From the NCBI GenBank assembly GCA_001643675.2, contig LSRY02000008.1, positions 1,065,501 through 1,129,500 on the forward strand: a stretch of DNA of 64,000 nt, written 5' to 3'. The number at the start of each line of letters is the position of its first letter. The first letter of the stretch is position 1. Below, piece after piece: positions 35,201 through 47,611 of this stretch. The notes below the pieces were generated by a model. That model did no database searches, had not been told where the DNA came from, and saw only the letters and a program-made list of their open reading frames with translations. This stretch comes from Monocercomonoides exilis. Lineage: Eukaryota; Preaxostyla; Oxymonadida; Polymastigidae. Position numbers and translations under genes: made by a program.

Positions 35201-38200
35201 AGTCCAATTGCTTCTGTGCCAGCAACTTCGAATAATTCTGAATTATTATCATCAGATTTAAGTCCAATTGCTTCTGTGCCAGCAACTTCGAATAATTCTG
35301 AATTATTATCATCAGATTTAAGTCCAATTGCTTCTGTGCCAGCAACTTCGAATAATTCTGAATTATTATCATCAGATTTAAGTCCAATTGCTTCTGTGCC
35401 AGCAACTTCGAATAATTCTGAATTATTATCATCAGATTTAAGTCCAATTGCTTCTGTGCCAGCAACTTCGAATAATTCTGAATTATTATCATCAGATTTA
35501 AGTCCAATTGCTTCTGTGCCAGCAACTTCGAATAATTCTGAATTATTATCATCAGATTTAAGTCCAATTGCTTCTGTGCCAGCAACTTCGAATAATTCTG
35601 AATTATTATCATCAGATTTAAGTCCAATTGCTTCTGTGCCAGCAACTTCGAATAATTCTGAATTATTATCATCAGATTTAAGTCCAATTGCTTCTGTGCC
35701 AGCAACTTCGAATAATTCTGAATTATTATCATCAGATTTAAGTCCAATTGCTTCTGTGCCAGCAACTTCGAATAATTCTGAATTATTATCATCAGATTTA
35801 AGTCCAATTGCTTCTGTGCCAGCAACTTCGAATAATTCTGAATTATTATCATCAGATTTAAGTCCAATTGCTTCTGTGCCAGCAACTTCGAATAATTCTG
35901 AATTATTATCATCAGATTTAAGTCCAATTGCTTCTGTGCCAGCAACTTCGAATAATTCTGAATTATTATCATCAGATTTAAGTCCAATTGCTTCTGTGCC
36001 AGCAACTTCGAATAATTCTGAATTATTATCATCAGATTTAAGTCCAATTGCTTCTGTGCCAGCAACTTCGAATAATTCTGAATTATTATCATCAGATTTA
36101 AGTCCAATTGCTTCTGTGCCAGCAACTTCGAATAATTCTGAATTATTATCATCAGATTTAAGTCCAATTGCTTCTGTGCCTGCAACTTCGAATAATTCTG
36201 AATTATTATCATCAGATTTAAGTCCAATTGCTTCTGTGCCAGCAACTTCGAATAATTCTGAATTATTATCATCAGATTTAAGTCCAATTGCTTCTGTGCC
36301 TGCAACTTCGAATAATTCTGAATTATTATCATCAGATTTAAGTCCAATTGCTTCTGTGCCTGCAACTTCGAATAATTCTGAATTATTATCATCAGATTTA
36401 AGTCCAATTGCTTCTGTGCCTGCAACTTCGAATAATTCTGAATTATTATCATCAGATTTAAGTCCAATTGCTTCTGTGCCTGCAACTTCGAATAATTCTG
36501 AATTATTATCATCAGATTTAAGTCCAATTGCTTCTGTGCCTGCAACTTCGAATAATTCTGAATTATTATCATCAGATTTAAGTCCAATTGCTTCTGTGCC
36601 TGCAACTTCGAATAATTCTGAATTATTATCATCAGATTTAAGTCCAATTGCTTCTGTGCCTGCAACTTCGAATAATTCTGAATTATTATCATCAGATTTA
36701 AGTCCAATTGCTTCTGTGCCTGCAACTTCGAATAATTCTGAATTATTATCATCAGATTTAAGTCCAATTGCTTCTGTGCCTGCAACTTCGAATAATTCTG
36801 AATTATTATCATCAGATTTAAGTCCAATTGCTTCTGTGCCTGCAACTTCGAATAATTCTGAATTATTATCATCAGATTTAAGTCCAATTGCTTCTGTGCC
36901 TGCAACTTCGAATAATTCTGAATTATTATCATCAGATTTAAGTCCAATTGCTTCTGTGCCTGCAACTTCGAATAATTCTGAATTATTATCATCAGATTTA
37001 AGTCCAATTGCTTCTGTGCCTGCAACTTCGAATAATTCTGAATTATTATCATCAGATTTAAGTCCAATTGCTTCTGTGCCTGCAACTTCGAATAATTCTG
37101 AATTATTATCATCAGATTTAAGTCCAATTGCTTCTGTGCCTGCAACTTCGAATAATTCTGAATTATTATCATCAGATTTAAGTCCAATTGCTTCTGTGCC
37201 TGCAACTTCGAATAATTCTGAATTATTATCATCAGATTTAAGTCCAATTGCTTCTGTGCCTGCAACTTCGAATAATTCTGAATTATTATCATCAGATTTA
37301 AGTCCAATTGCTTCTGTGCCAGCAACTTCGAATAATTCTGAATTATTATCATCAGATTTAAGTCCAATTGCTTCTGTGCCTGCAACTTCGAATAATTCTG
37401 AATTATTATCATCAGATTTAAGTCCAATTGCTTCTGTGCCTGCAACTTCGAATAATTCTGAATTATTATCATCAGATTTAAGTCCAATTGCTTCTGTGCC
37501 TGCAACTTCGAATAATTCTGAATTATTATCATCAGATTTAAGTCCAATTGCTTCTGTGCCTGCAACTTCGAATAATTCTGAATTATTATCATCAGATTTA
37601 AGTCCAATTGCTTCTGTGCCTGCAACTTCGAATAATTCTGAATTATTATCATCAGATTTAAGTCCAATTGCTTCTGTGCCTGCAACTTCGAATAATTCTG
37701 AATTATTATCATCAGATTTAAGTCCAATTGCTTCTGTGCCTGCAACTTCGAATAATTCTGAATTATTATCATCAGATTTAAGTCCAATTGCTTCTGTGCC
37801 TGCAACTTCGAATAATTCTGAATTATTATCATCAGATTTAAGTCCAATTGCTTCTGTGCCTGCAACTTCGAATAATTCTGAATTATTATCATCAGATTTA
37901 AGTCCAATTGCTTCTGTGCCTGCAACTTCGAATAATTCTGAATTATTATCATCAGATTTAAGTCCAATTGCTTCTGTGCCTGCAACTTCGAATAATTCTG
38001 AATTATTATCATCAGATTTAAGTCCAATTGCTTCTGTGCCTGCAACTTCGAATAATTCTGAATTATTATCATCAGATTTAAGTCCAATTGCTTCTGTGCC
38101 TGCAACTTCGAATAATTCTGAATTATTATCATCAGATTTAAGTCCAATTGCTTCTGTGCCTGCAACTTCGAATAATTCTGAATTATTATCATCAGATTTA

Positions 38201-41200
38201 AGTCCAATTGCTTCTGTGCCTGCAACTTCGAATAATTCTGAATTATTATCATCAGATTTAAGTCCAATTGCTTCTGTGCCTGCAACTTCGAATAATTCTG
38301 AATTATTATCATCAGATTTAAGTCCAATTGCTTCTGTGCCTGCAACTTCGAATAATTCTGAATTATTATCATCAGATTTAAGTCCAATTGCTTCTGTGCC
38401 TGCAACTTCGAATAATTCTGAATTATTATCATCAGATTTAAGTCCAATTGCTTCTGTGCCTGCAACTTCGAATAATTCTGAATTATTATCATCAGATTTA
38501 AGTCCAATTGCTTCTGTGCCTGCAACTTCGAATAATTCTGAATTATTATCATCAGATTTAAGTCCAATTGCTTCTGTGCCTGCAACTTCGAATAATTCTG
38601 AATTATTATCATCAGATTTAAGTCCAATTGCTTCTGTGCCTGCAACTTCGAATAATTCTGAATTATTATCATCAGATTTAAGTCCAATTGCTTCTGTGCC
38701 TGCAACTTCGAATAATTCTGAATTATTATCATCAGATTTAAGTCCAATTGCTTCTGTGCCTGCAACTTCGAATAATTCTGAATTATTATCATCAGATTTA
38801 AGTCCAATTGCTTCTGTGCCTGCAACTTCGAATAATTCTGAATTATTATCATCAGATTTAAGTCCAATTGCTTCTGTGCCTGCAACTTCGAATAATTCTG
38901 AATTATTATCATCAGATTTAAGTCCAATTGCTTCTGTGCCTGCAACTTCGAATAATTCTGAATTATTATCATCAGATTTAAGTCCAATTGCTTCTGTGCC
39001 TGCAACTTCGAATAATTCTGAATCATTATCATCAGATTTAAGTCCAATTGCTTCTGTGCCTGCAACTTCGAATAATTCTGAATTATTATCATCAGATTTA
39101 AGTCCAATTGCTTCTGTGCCTGCAACTTCGAATAATTCTGAATTATTATCATCAGATTTAAGTCCAATTGCTTCTGTGCCTGCAACTTCGAATAATTCTG
39201 AATTATTATCATCAGATTTAAGTCCAATTGCTTCTGTGCCTGCAACTTCGAATAATTCTGAATTATTATCATCAGATTTAAGTCCAATTGCTTCTGTGCC
39301 TGCAACTTCGAATAATTCTGAATTATTATCATCAGATTTAAGTCCAATTGCTTCTGTGCCTGCAACTTCGAATAATTCTGAATTATTATCATCAGATTTA
39401 AGTCCAATTGCTTCTGTGCCTGCAACTTCGAATAATTCTGAATTATTATCATCAGATTTAAGTCCAATTGCTTCTGTGCCTGCAACTTCGAATAATTCTG
39501 AATTATTATCATCAGATTTAAGTCCAATTGCTTCTGTGCCTGCAACTTCGAATAATTCTGAATTATTATCATCAGATTTAAGTCCAATTGCTTCTGTGCC
39601 TGCAACTTCGAATAATTCTGAATTATTATCATCAGATTTAAGTCCAATTGCTTCTGTGCCTGCAACTTCGAATAATTCTGAATTATTATCATCAGATTTA
39701 AGTCCAATTGCTTCTGTGCCTGCAACTTCGAATAATTCTGAATTATTATCATCAGATTTAAGTCCAATTGCTTCTGTGCCTGCAACTTCGAATAATTCTG
39801 AATTATTATCATCAGATTTAAGTCCAATTGCTTCTGTGCCTGCAACTTCGAATAATTCTGAATTATTATCATCAGATTTAAGTCCAATTGCTTCTGTGCC
39901 TGCAACTTCGAATAATTCTGAATTATTATCATCAGATTTAAGTCCAATTGCTTCTGTGCCTGCAACTTCGAATAATTCTGAATTATTATCATCAGATTTA
40001 AGTCCAATTGCTTCTGTGCCTGCAACTTCGAATAATTCTGAATTATTATCATCAGATTTAAGTCCAATTGCTTCTGTGCCTGCAACTTCGAATAATTCTG
40101 AATTATTATCATCAGATTTAAGTCCAATTGCTTCTGTGCCTGCAACTTCGAATAATTCTGAATTATTATCATCAGATTTAAGTCCAATTGCTTCTGTGCC
40201 TGCAACTTCGAATAATTCTGAATTATTATCATCAGATTTAAGTCCAATTGCTTCTGTGCCTGCAACTTCGAATAATTCTGAATTATTATCATCAGATTTA
40301 AGTCCAATTGCTTCTGTGCCTGCAACTTCGAATAATTCTGAATTATTATCATCAGATTTAAGTCCAATTGCTTCTGTGCCTGCAACTTCGAATAATTCTG
40401 AATTATTATCATCAGATTTAAGTCCAATTGCTTCTGTGCCTGCAACTTCGAATAATTCTGAATTATTATCATCAGATTTAAGTCCAATTGCTTCTGTGCC
40501 TGCAACTTCGAATAATTCTGAATTATTATCATCAGATTTAAGTCCAATTGCTTCTGTGCCTGCAACTTCGAATAATTCTGAATTATTATCATCAGATTTA
40601 AGTCCAATTGCTTCTGTGCCTGCAACTTCGAATAATTCTGAATTATTATCATCAGATTTAAGTCCAATTGCTTCTGTGCCTGCAACTTCGAATAATTCTG
40701 AATTATTATCATCAGATTTAAGTCCAATTGCTTCTGTGCCTGCAACTTCGAATAATTCTGAATTATTATCATCAGATTTAAGTCCAATTGCTTCTGTGCC
40801 TGCAACTTCGAATAATTCTGAATTATTATCATCAGATTTAAGTCCAATTGCTTCTGTGCCTGCAACTTCGAATAATTCTGAATTATTATCATCAGATTTA
40901 AGTCCAATTGCTTCTGTGCCTGCAACTTCGAATAATTCTGAATTATTATCATCAGATTTAAGTCCAATTGCTTCTGTGCCTGCAACTTCGAATAATTCTG
41001 AATTATTATCATCAGATTTAAGTCCAATTGCTTCTGTGCCTGCAACTTCGAATAATTCTGAATTATTATCATCAGATTTAAGTCCAATTGCTTCTGTGCC
41101 TGCAACTTCGAATAATTCTGAATTATTATCATCAGATTTAAGTCCAATTGCTTCTGTGCCTGCAACTTCGAATAATTCTGAATTATTATCATCAGATTTA

Positions 41201-44200
41201 AGTCCAATTGCTTCTGTGCCTGCAACTTCGAATAATTCTGAATTATTATCATCAGATTTAAGTCCAATTGCTTCTGTGCCTGCAACTTCGAATAATTCTG
41301 AATTATTATCATCAGATTTAAGTCCAATTGCTTCTGTGCCTGCAACTTCGAATAATTCTGAATTATTATCATCAGATTTAAGTCCAATTGCTTCTGTGCC
41401 TGCAACTTCGAATAATTCTGAATTATTATCATCAGATTTAAGTCCAATTGCTTCTGTGCCTGCAACTTCGAATAATTCTGAATTATTATCATCAGATTTA
41501 AGTCCAATTGCTTCTGTGCCTGCAACTTCGAATAATTCTGAATTATTATCATCAGATTTAAGTCCAATTGCTTCTGTGCCTGCAACTTCGAATAATTCTG
41601 AATTATTATCATCAGATTTAAGTCCAATTGCTTCTGTGCCTGCAACTTCGAATAATTCTGAATTATTATCATCAGATTTAAGTCCAATTGCTTCTGTGCC
41701 TGCAACTTCGAATAATTCTGAATTATTATCATCAGATTTAAGTCCAATTGCTTCTGTGCCTGCAACTTCGAATAATTCTGAATTATTATCATCAGATTTA
41801 AGTCCAATTGCTTCTGTGCCTGCAACTTCGAATAATTCTGAATTATTATCATCAGATTTAAGTCCAATTGCTTCTGTGCCTGCAACTTCGAATAATTCTG
41901 AATTATTATCATCAGATTTAAGTCCAATTGCTTCTGTGCCTGCAACTTCGAATAATTCTGAATTATTATCATCAGATTTAAGTCCAATTGCTTCTGTGCC
42001 TGCAACTTCGAATAATTCTGAATTATTATCATCAGATTTAAGTCCAATTGCTTCTGTGCCTGCAACTTCGAATAATTCTGAATTATTATCATCAGATTTA
42101 AGTCCAATTGCTTCTGTGCCTGCAACTTCGAATAATTCTGAATTATTATCATCAGATTTAAGTCCAATTGCTTCTGTGCCTGCAACTTCGAATAATTCTG
42201 AATTATTATCATCAGATTTAAGTCCAATTGCTTCTGTGCCTGCAACTTCGAATAATTCTGAATTATTATCATCAGATTTAAGTCCAATTGCTTCTGTGCC
42301 TGCAACTTCGAATAATTCTGAATTATTATCATCAGATTTAAGTCCAATTGCTTCTGTGCCTGCAACTTCGAATAATTCTGAATTATTATCATCAGATTTA
42401 AGTCCAATTGCTTCTGTGCCTGCAACTTCGAATAATTCTGAATTATTATCATCAGATTTAAGTCCAATTGCTTCTGTGCCTGCAACTTCGAATAATTCTG
42501 AATTATTATCATCAGATTTAAGTCCAATTGCTTCTGTGCCTGCAACTTCGAATAATTCTGAATTATTATCATCAGATTTAAGTCCAATTGCTTCTGTGCC
42601 TGCAACTTCGAATAATTCTGAATTATTATCATCAGATTTAAGTCCAATTGCTTCTGTGCCTGCAACTTCGAATAATTCTGAATTATTATCATCAGATTTA
42701 AGTCCAATTGCTTCTGTGCCTGCAACTTCGAATAATTCTGAATTATTATCATCAGATTTAAGTCCAATTGCTTCTGTGCCTGCAACTTCGAATAATTCTG
42801 AATTATTATCATCAGATTTAAGTCCAATTGCTTCTGTGCCTGCAACTTCGAATAATTCTGAATTATTATCATCAGATTTAAGTCCAATTGCTTCTGTGCC
42901 TGCAACTTCGAATAATTCTGAATTATTATCATCAGATTTAAGTCCAATTGCTTCTGTGCCTGCAACTTCGAATAATTCTGAATTATTATCATCAGATTTA
43001 AGTCCAATTGCTTCTGTGCCTGCAACTTCGAATAATTCTGAATTATTATCATCAGATTTAAGTCCAATTGCTTCTGTGCCTGCAACTTCGCATAATTTTG
43101 AATTATTATTAATAGATTTATGTTCTATTCAATATTTTTTTATTGTGACATATCACAGAAACGATAAATTGAAGGAAAATACTAATATGTTCGATGAAAT
43201 TATATCTTTTGAAGTTGAGAGAGAAAAAGAGTTGGAATTTAGTGATTCTGATGATAAAGAAAATAAATTAATGAATATTTGCAAAGGACGATCGTTGTCA
43301 AATTTTGGGAAAACATGTGCTTTCAATTCTTTATGTCAATGTCTTGCTTCCTTATGTATTGATAAATGCACAAAGGAAAGTCACATTTCCAAAAATCAAA
43401 GTTATTTTTTGAATGTTTTGGAAGAAATTCAGAATCCATCAAAAGCAGTGAAAGGTTGAGGAAAGAGGAGAATGAAGAATTTTTATGAACTGCTGTTTGG
43501 GTGTCTGGATGAACCAAAAATTTTGACTGACGTGTTTACTGCAATTATGCTATTCCTATCAAAAAATAATTGGGATTTGAAGGAGATGTTTTTGATCCGC
43601 AGCCAAAGAATAAATATGTGCACCAGCTGCCATCATTTATCTTCATCATTAAGAGGAGCAGGTTATTTTATTTCAATCGCTGGATCAGATATTGTCGGTG
43701 GGTTGAATTGTGTGTTTCAAGCCTCAGATGATTTTGCTGAGAATCTACTTTCAAATTGTGAAAATTGCTGGACGAAATCTGCATTTGAAAACTGGATTTG
43801 GCTTTACGATTTCCCTTTCATTTTGTGTATTTATCACAAGTTCATTGATGGAGATTATGTGAGTTCTCCTCCGATCAAATTATTCTTCAGAAGTCAAGGA
43901 ATTGGCCCAAATGATTTTCATGTGTTCAGTCCTCGTGTGTTATCTTCAATTGACAATCATTCATCTGATAGTGAGATAGTTGCAAAATACATCTTCGTTG
44001 GAACAATTATCCATTCTTCATTGAAGCATAAAGAAGGGCATTTTATTTCAATAGTCAAAAATGGAAGTTCTTCTGACCATTCCAATGACAGCTTTTTGCA
44101 GTGCGATGATGACAAAATTTCAATTATTGACTTCAATAAATGGGAACAATACTGGAATTATCTTTCAGAAGAAAAATGGAATTTTTCAATGAGTTTTTTC

Positions 44201-44257
44201 AAACTGTTTGAAACAAAATACAGAAATAGTTCATCAAAACCCTTCTTGGATAAATGA
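26271..44257 (+). CDS. Giant USP deubiquitinase with 274 x 20-aa repeats (USP-2)
   Basis: Exon 1 (26271-26454) ends in phase 1, as in both sister genes. A GTTTGT...CAACAG intron (26455-26543) joins in frame to exon 2. Exon 2 crosses TAA 26618-26620, enters the 60-bp array (5,480 residues, unit PATSNNSELLSSDLSPIASV) and emerges in a USP domain. The Cys box is LSNFGKTCAFNSLCQCL, the zinc-type pairs are MCTSC and CENC, the His box is KEGHFISIVKNG, and CDDDKISI is the acidic-residue region; TGA follows at 44255-44257. One in-frame TGA (43457-43459) lies inside the domain, opposite a Trp of the 54-kb paralogue. The product would be 5,699 aa if it terminates there or about 5,965 aa if read through. 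Phe/Lys replacements in the Cys box and the TGA leave catalytic activity open. No transposase domain follows, so this is a relative that lost or never had it. Confidence 0.75.
26455..26543 (+). other. Intron of USP-2
   Basis: The 89-nt AT-rich intron begins GTTTGT and ends TTTTCAACAG. Splicing restores the frame that runs into the repeat array and matches the exon 1 phase of the two sister genes. Confidence 0.75.
26641..43080 (+). repeat. 60-bp tandem array, 274 nearly identical copies
   Basis: There are 274 full units (16,440 bp), preceded by one degenerate unit and followed by another (43081-43130). Variation is almost nil. The third base of one Pro codon is A in the first 159 units and T in nearly all later ones (A again in the units starting 36241 and 37321). 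There is one T-to-C change at 39024 (Leu to Ser). The unit length is a multiple of three, so both strands are open throughout. The array is coding for USP-2 on the plus strand. Confidence 0.99.
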
Positions 44258-44259
44258 AT

Positions 44260-44800
44260 GTTTCTTATTTTTTTTTTTAATATTCATTAGTGCACATCAT
44301 TAATCATTCCACTAAATAATAAATATCAACTGCGATAAAAAACCATTTTTTAATTAAGAAAATATGAAATAAAAAATTGAAAATTACACTGCATTAATTC
44401 AAATGAATTGACATTAAGTTGTCATATAGAATAACGTAAACATAATTACACGAAAGCATTTGTCTATCATTAATTAGTTAACAACCTAGTCATATTAACA
44501 CCAAGTGTGATGTGGGGATAAAAAAAATAAAGTGAGTGAGAAATGGAAAGTGAGAAATTTAGAGTGAAAAATGATGTATTGATTTGTATTAACTGGGGAA
44601 TTATTCTGTATGTTGTCTTTACTGATATGCTTGCCTATGAATATTTATTTCAATACGGAACAAATGAATATTTCATTTTAAACTTTAGTCTTTTCTTTAT
44701 TCAATTGGTGTTTTGATCATTTATGATAATTATCAATCCCATTAAAATGATCATATCTATCTCTCCTCTTTCAATATCTCTTTCCACCATCAAATAAATT
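44260..44800. other. AT-rich intergenic DNA
   Basis: I see no ORF with support, no inverted repeat resembling the 513-bp ends of the 53-60 kb element, and no copy of the structured RNA motif found 3' of the sister genes. Confidence 0.5.
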
Positions 44801-44931
44801 CTTTGTCAAATGCCCCTATCGTTCATGTTGGAACTGAAAATAAAAGAAAAACACTCGGAAGATTGAATTTATTAGATTTGAACAGTCTCTCTTTGAGTGT
44901 GCGAATGGAATGATTCTAATTGAGGAAGTGA

Positions 44932-46717
44932 TTGGGATGGTGCACTTTATGTTCATTCACTGCATGTTCAAGAAATGTAAATAATGGAGCGTTATTCTGT
45001 CAAAATTTGTTGAACATCTCTCTCGAAAAATCCAATTTTTCGTGTTGTCAAGCGAGGAATAGAGGAGCAGTTGAAGTGTATGCTCCACAATCAAATTCCA
45101 AATATCACATTTTGGAAAATAAAGTCGAAAGTTATTCAATAGCATGCTGGTGTGGAATTGGTTGGTATTTTGCACAACAAACAATTCCTGCAAATGGTAA
45201 ATTCCTGTTTTCCAAATGCAAGTTCATCTCAAATTCAGGTTGTGATTCTGCTGGTTCTTTCACATTCAATTGGCCTCCACAAAATAAACCAAAACAATGC
45301 TTGCTCCAAGAGTGCCAGTTCATAAATAACAAAGTCGAAAATCCAACTACCTATGGTGGTGCTGCGTTGTGTTGCACAAGAACATATGATTGGATGAATG
45401 GAATGAAATTCATCACTTTCTGTTTCTTCAATGAAATACAGCTACTAACGGAAGAGGAAATGATGTGTTTTTCAATGGTAATGCCATCACTCAATCCCCA
45501 TTTGAGAATTGCGGATCAACAACCCCAACAAAAAAAGTGCGGAACAACAACACAGCTGATAATGAGACTGTCAACAGCTCGCTCCCTCTCATAAGCCAGA
45601 ACAGAAATGTTGCAAACAACGGAACAGATGTTGATGGCTGTGGAAGAACGCAACAGAATCGTTGCTCCACTATCGAGTATGCAATCTATGGCTTATTCTT
45701 TTAAAAGAGGCTTCCCTCACCCTCCTCAGCTCAACATTTGCTCCCACTCAAACACTTATCTTCCTTGCTTTTGACACATAAATCAAAGGAAATGGCACAG
45801 ATACCATCATCATCGCATCAATCGGAATTCTTCAATCATCATCTTTTTTTTCAGCCATTTCTGCCCTCTACCGACAGACTCAGGGCTCCCTCACAGTCTC
45901 TGCCCTCACCGTCACCCACAACTCCTCAAACCCCATCACCCCCATCCTCTTCCACCTCTCCGATAACTCCCCTTCCCTCAACCTCAACACAACCACCATC
46001 ACCGGAACAACCTCCATAACAATAAAAACTCCCCTCTTCTTCCTCACTGCTGGCTCCCTCGCCCTCAACCACACAGCAATCACCACTCTCTCCCTCAACA
46101 GCCAAAGCATCTTCCACCTCACCTCCCTCACAAACCCCCTCACCCTCAACTCCTCCAACATCACCCACATCACATCCACAGCCACTCCAGCCAGCTGTGT
46201 CCTCTCCTCTGCCACCTCCCCTGCCCTCTCCCTCTCCCTCGCCAACTGCACCATCACAAACATCAACTCAGAACAGCTGAACCAACAGACAGCCACAGAT
46301 GGTGGGTGCATCTCATTCGCCTCATCTGTCCCTGACAATACGTTTTCGGAGAGTGATTCCACCTTCTCCACCTGCTGTGTGAGCGAGAATACAAGTTCTG
46401 GAGGAAGAGGCGGTGCTCTCATGATCGAGTTCAATGAAGGCTCACAAGTGTCATCCACAACCTTTTCCATCACCAATATCGTGTTTTCAGCCAACAAGGC
46501 CTGTGTCGGAAGAGATCTGTATTTTGTGTGCGAATCATTTGTCGCTTCTGTGAAAGAGATCTTGTTCGCTTTCATGGGAAACATCACTCAGAAAGACAAC
46601 TTGGTTGTTGGACATGACAGAACAGAAGCAATTGGAATTTTGATTAATAAATCTTTATCAACGGGCATTCAGCTTATGATGAAAACGTGGAAAGCATTCT
46701 TGATTTCAAGGAAGTGA
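44932..46717 (+). CDS. Beta-helix (Pmp-like) cell-surface protein, frameshifted
   Basis: Repeated short motifs of the right-handed beta-helix type are visible (NNGALFCQN, CKFISNSGC, CQFINN, DVFFNGNA, GTDVDGCG, SSGGRGGAL, VGRDLYFVCESF), like surface proteins expanded in oxymonads and parabasalids. The product would act outside the cell in adhesion or recognition. From about 45706 to the TGA at 46715-46717 one frame is open for some 337 codons with a single TAA (45779-45781) between AFDT and IKGNGTDTII, the clearest proof of TAA as sense. Upstream parts lie in two other frames (44932-45594 and 45465-45704), so shifts near 45440 and 45705 are needed. More N-terminal sequence lies above 44930 in yet another frame. 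No signal peptide or membrane anchor is seen. It may be a pseudogene or carry assembly indels. Confidence 0.7.
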
Positions 46718-47199
46718 ATTGCAAGTTGGTAAAGATGCCCTGAAAGAGAACTCAAAACGCGACAGGTCTTCTGAAGAAGGTGAAGAATGTTGGCAATGTT
46801 ATTGAATGTGAAGACAAATTGTGAATTTGTGCGCGCAATAGAAAAACCGAAGAAAGTTGTGGAGATGGCACACAAAATAGAAGAAAACTGCTCGTATGCG
46901 CATTTGATGAAATCAAGATAACTTGTCGGACATGTATTCTCTTCTTTTATAGAATTATCTGTTAAATATGCCTTTTCCTCAAAATTGCTTTCCCTCATCG
47001 TTTCATCTTCTCAGACATGTTGAAGGCATGTGGCCTTGCGAAATCTCTCGAAAATTATCCCTGCAACTGTTTGTTCAAAGAAATCTTTTCCCACCTTGCT
47101 CCTTCTTCTTCCTGTTATTCTTTCAATCTCAAAATAAATAATGTAGAGGCAACCTTTATGGATTGTGTGCCCGATGATCGACTATTCTTGATTTGACAT
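46718..47199 (+). CDS. Possible continuation or fragment of a surface-protein gene
   Basis: After the TGA at 46717 the same frame is open across a TAA through a block such as FVRAIEKPKKVVEMAHKIEE to about 47030. A second frame, 47017-47196, reads LKACGLAKSLENYPCNCLF. Both are short and unplaced. They could be the end of the beta-helix gene or remnants of a neighbour. Confidence 0.25.
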
Positions 47200-47377
47200 T
47201 GTAGCATTTCATTTGCAAAATAATTTTTAAAGATATTCCTTGATAGAATAAATATTTCTTTCGTCTATCTGAGTAGGAATGAAAGGTAATGCTTGGCCCT
47301 GGATTTAACGGGAGTTGAATGAAATGGAAATAGGAATATTTTTAATTCGTTCATCGAAGAAGATGTTGAAGAAGAAG

Positions 47378-47611
47378 ATGCATAGGAGAATGAATGTTGT
47401 GTGTGGAAAATGTCTGTCACAGAAATTAAAGCTTTCAGATCGTATTTCTCAGAATGAGAATGTTTTCATTGGCTTATTTTGGAATTCATAAAAAGATGAC
47501 GATAAGCTGAAGGAATTAAATAGCAAGGAAAAGAGGCAGATAAAGAAGGAAGAAGATGAAGTTGCAAAAATAGTTGAAGGAGTTGAAAAAGAAATAATAA
47601 GAAAAAGATGA
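47378..47611 (+). CDS. Small Lys/Glu-rich ORF
   Basis: ATG at 47378 opens 77 codons with a C-x-x-C pair (VVCGKC), a hydrophobic block (NVFIGLFWNS), an in-frame TAA, then a Lys/Glu-rich predicted helix and TGA. A further acidic stretch follows in another frame to about 47690. It is probably a fragment of a larger gene. The minus-strand frames here are its shadows. The remainder of 47.7-49.2 kb holds only short frames I cannot assign. Confidence 0.3.

Noticed and set aside
26641-43080. CRISPR array or satellite/centromeric repeat
   Set aside because: The units are directly abutting and identical, without spacers, and lie within one coding frame.
26598-43085. 5,495-residue open frame on the minus strand across the tandem array
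   Set aside because: It exists only because the 60-bp unit is a multiple of three and lacks stops on that strand. The plus frame is tied to a spliced exon upstream and a USP domain downstream.
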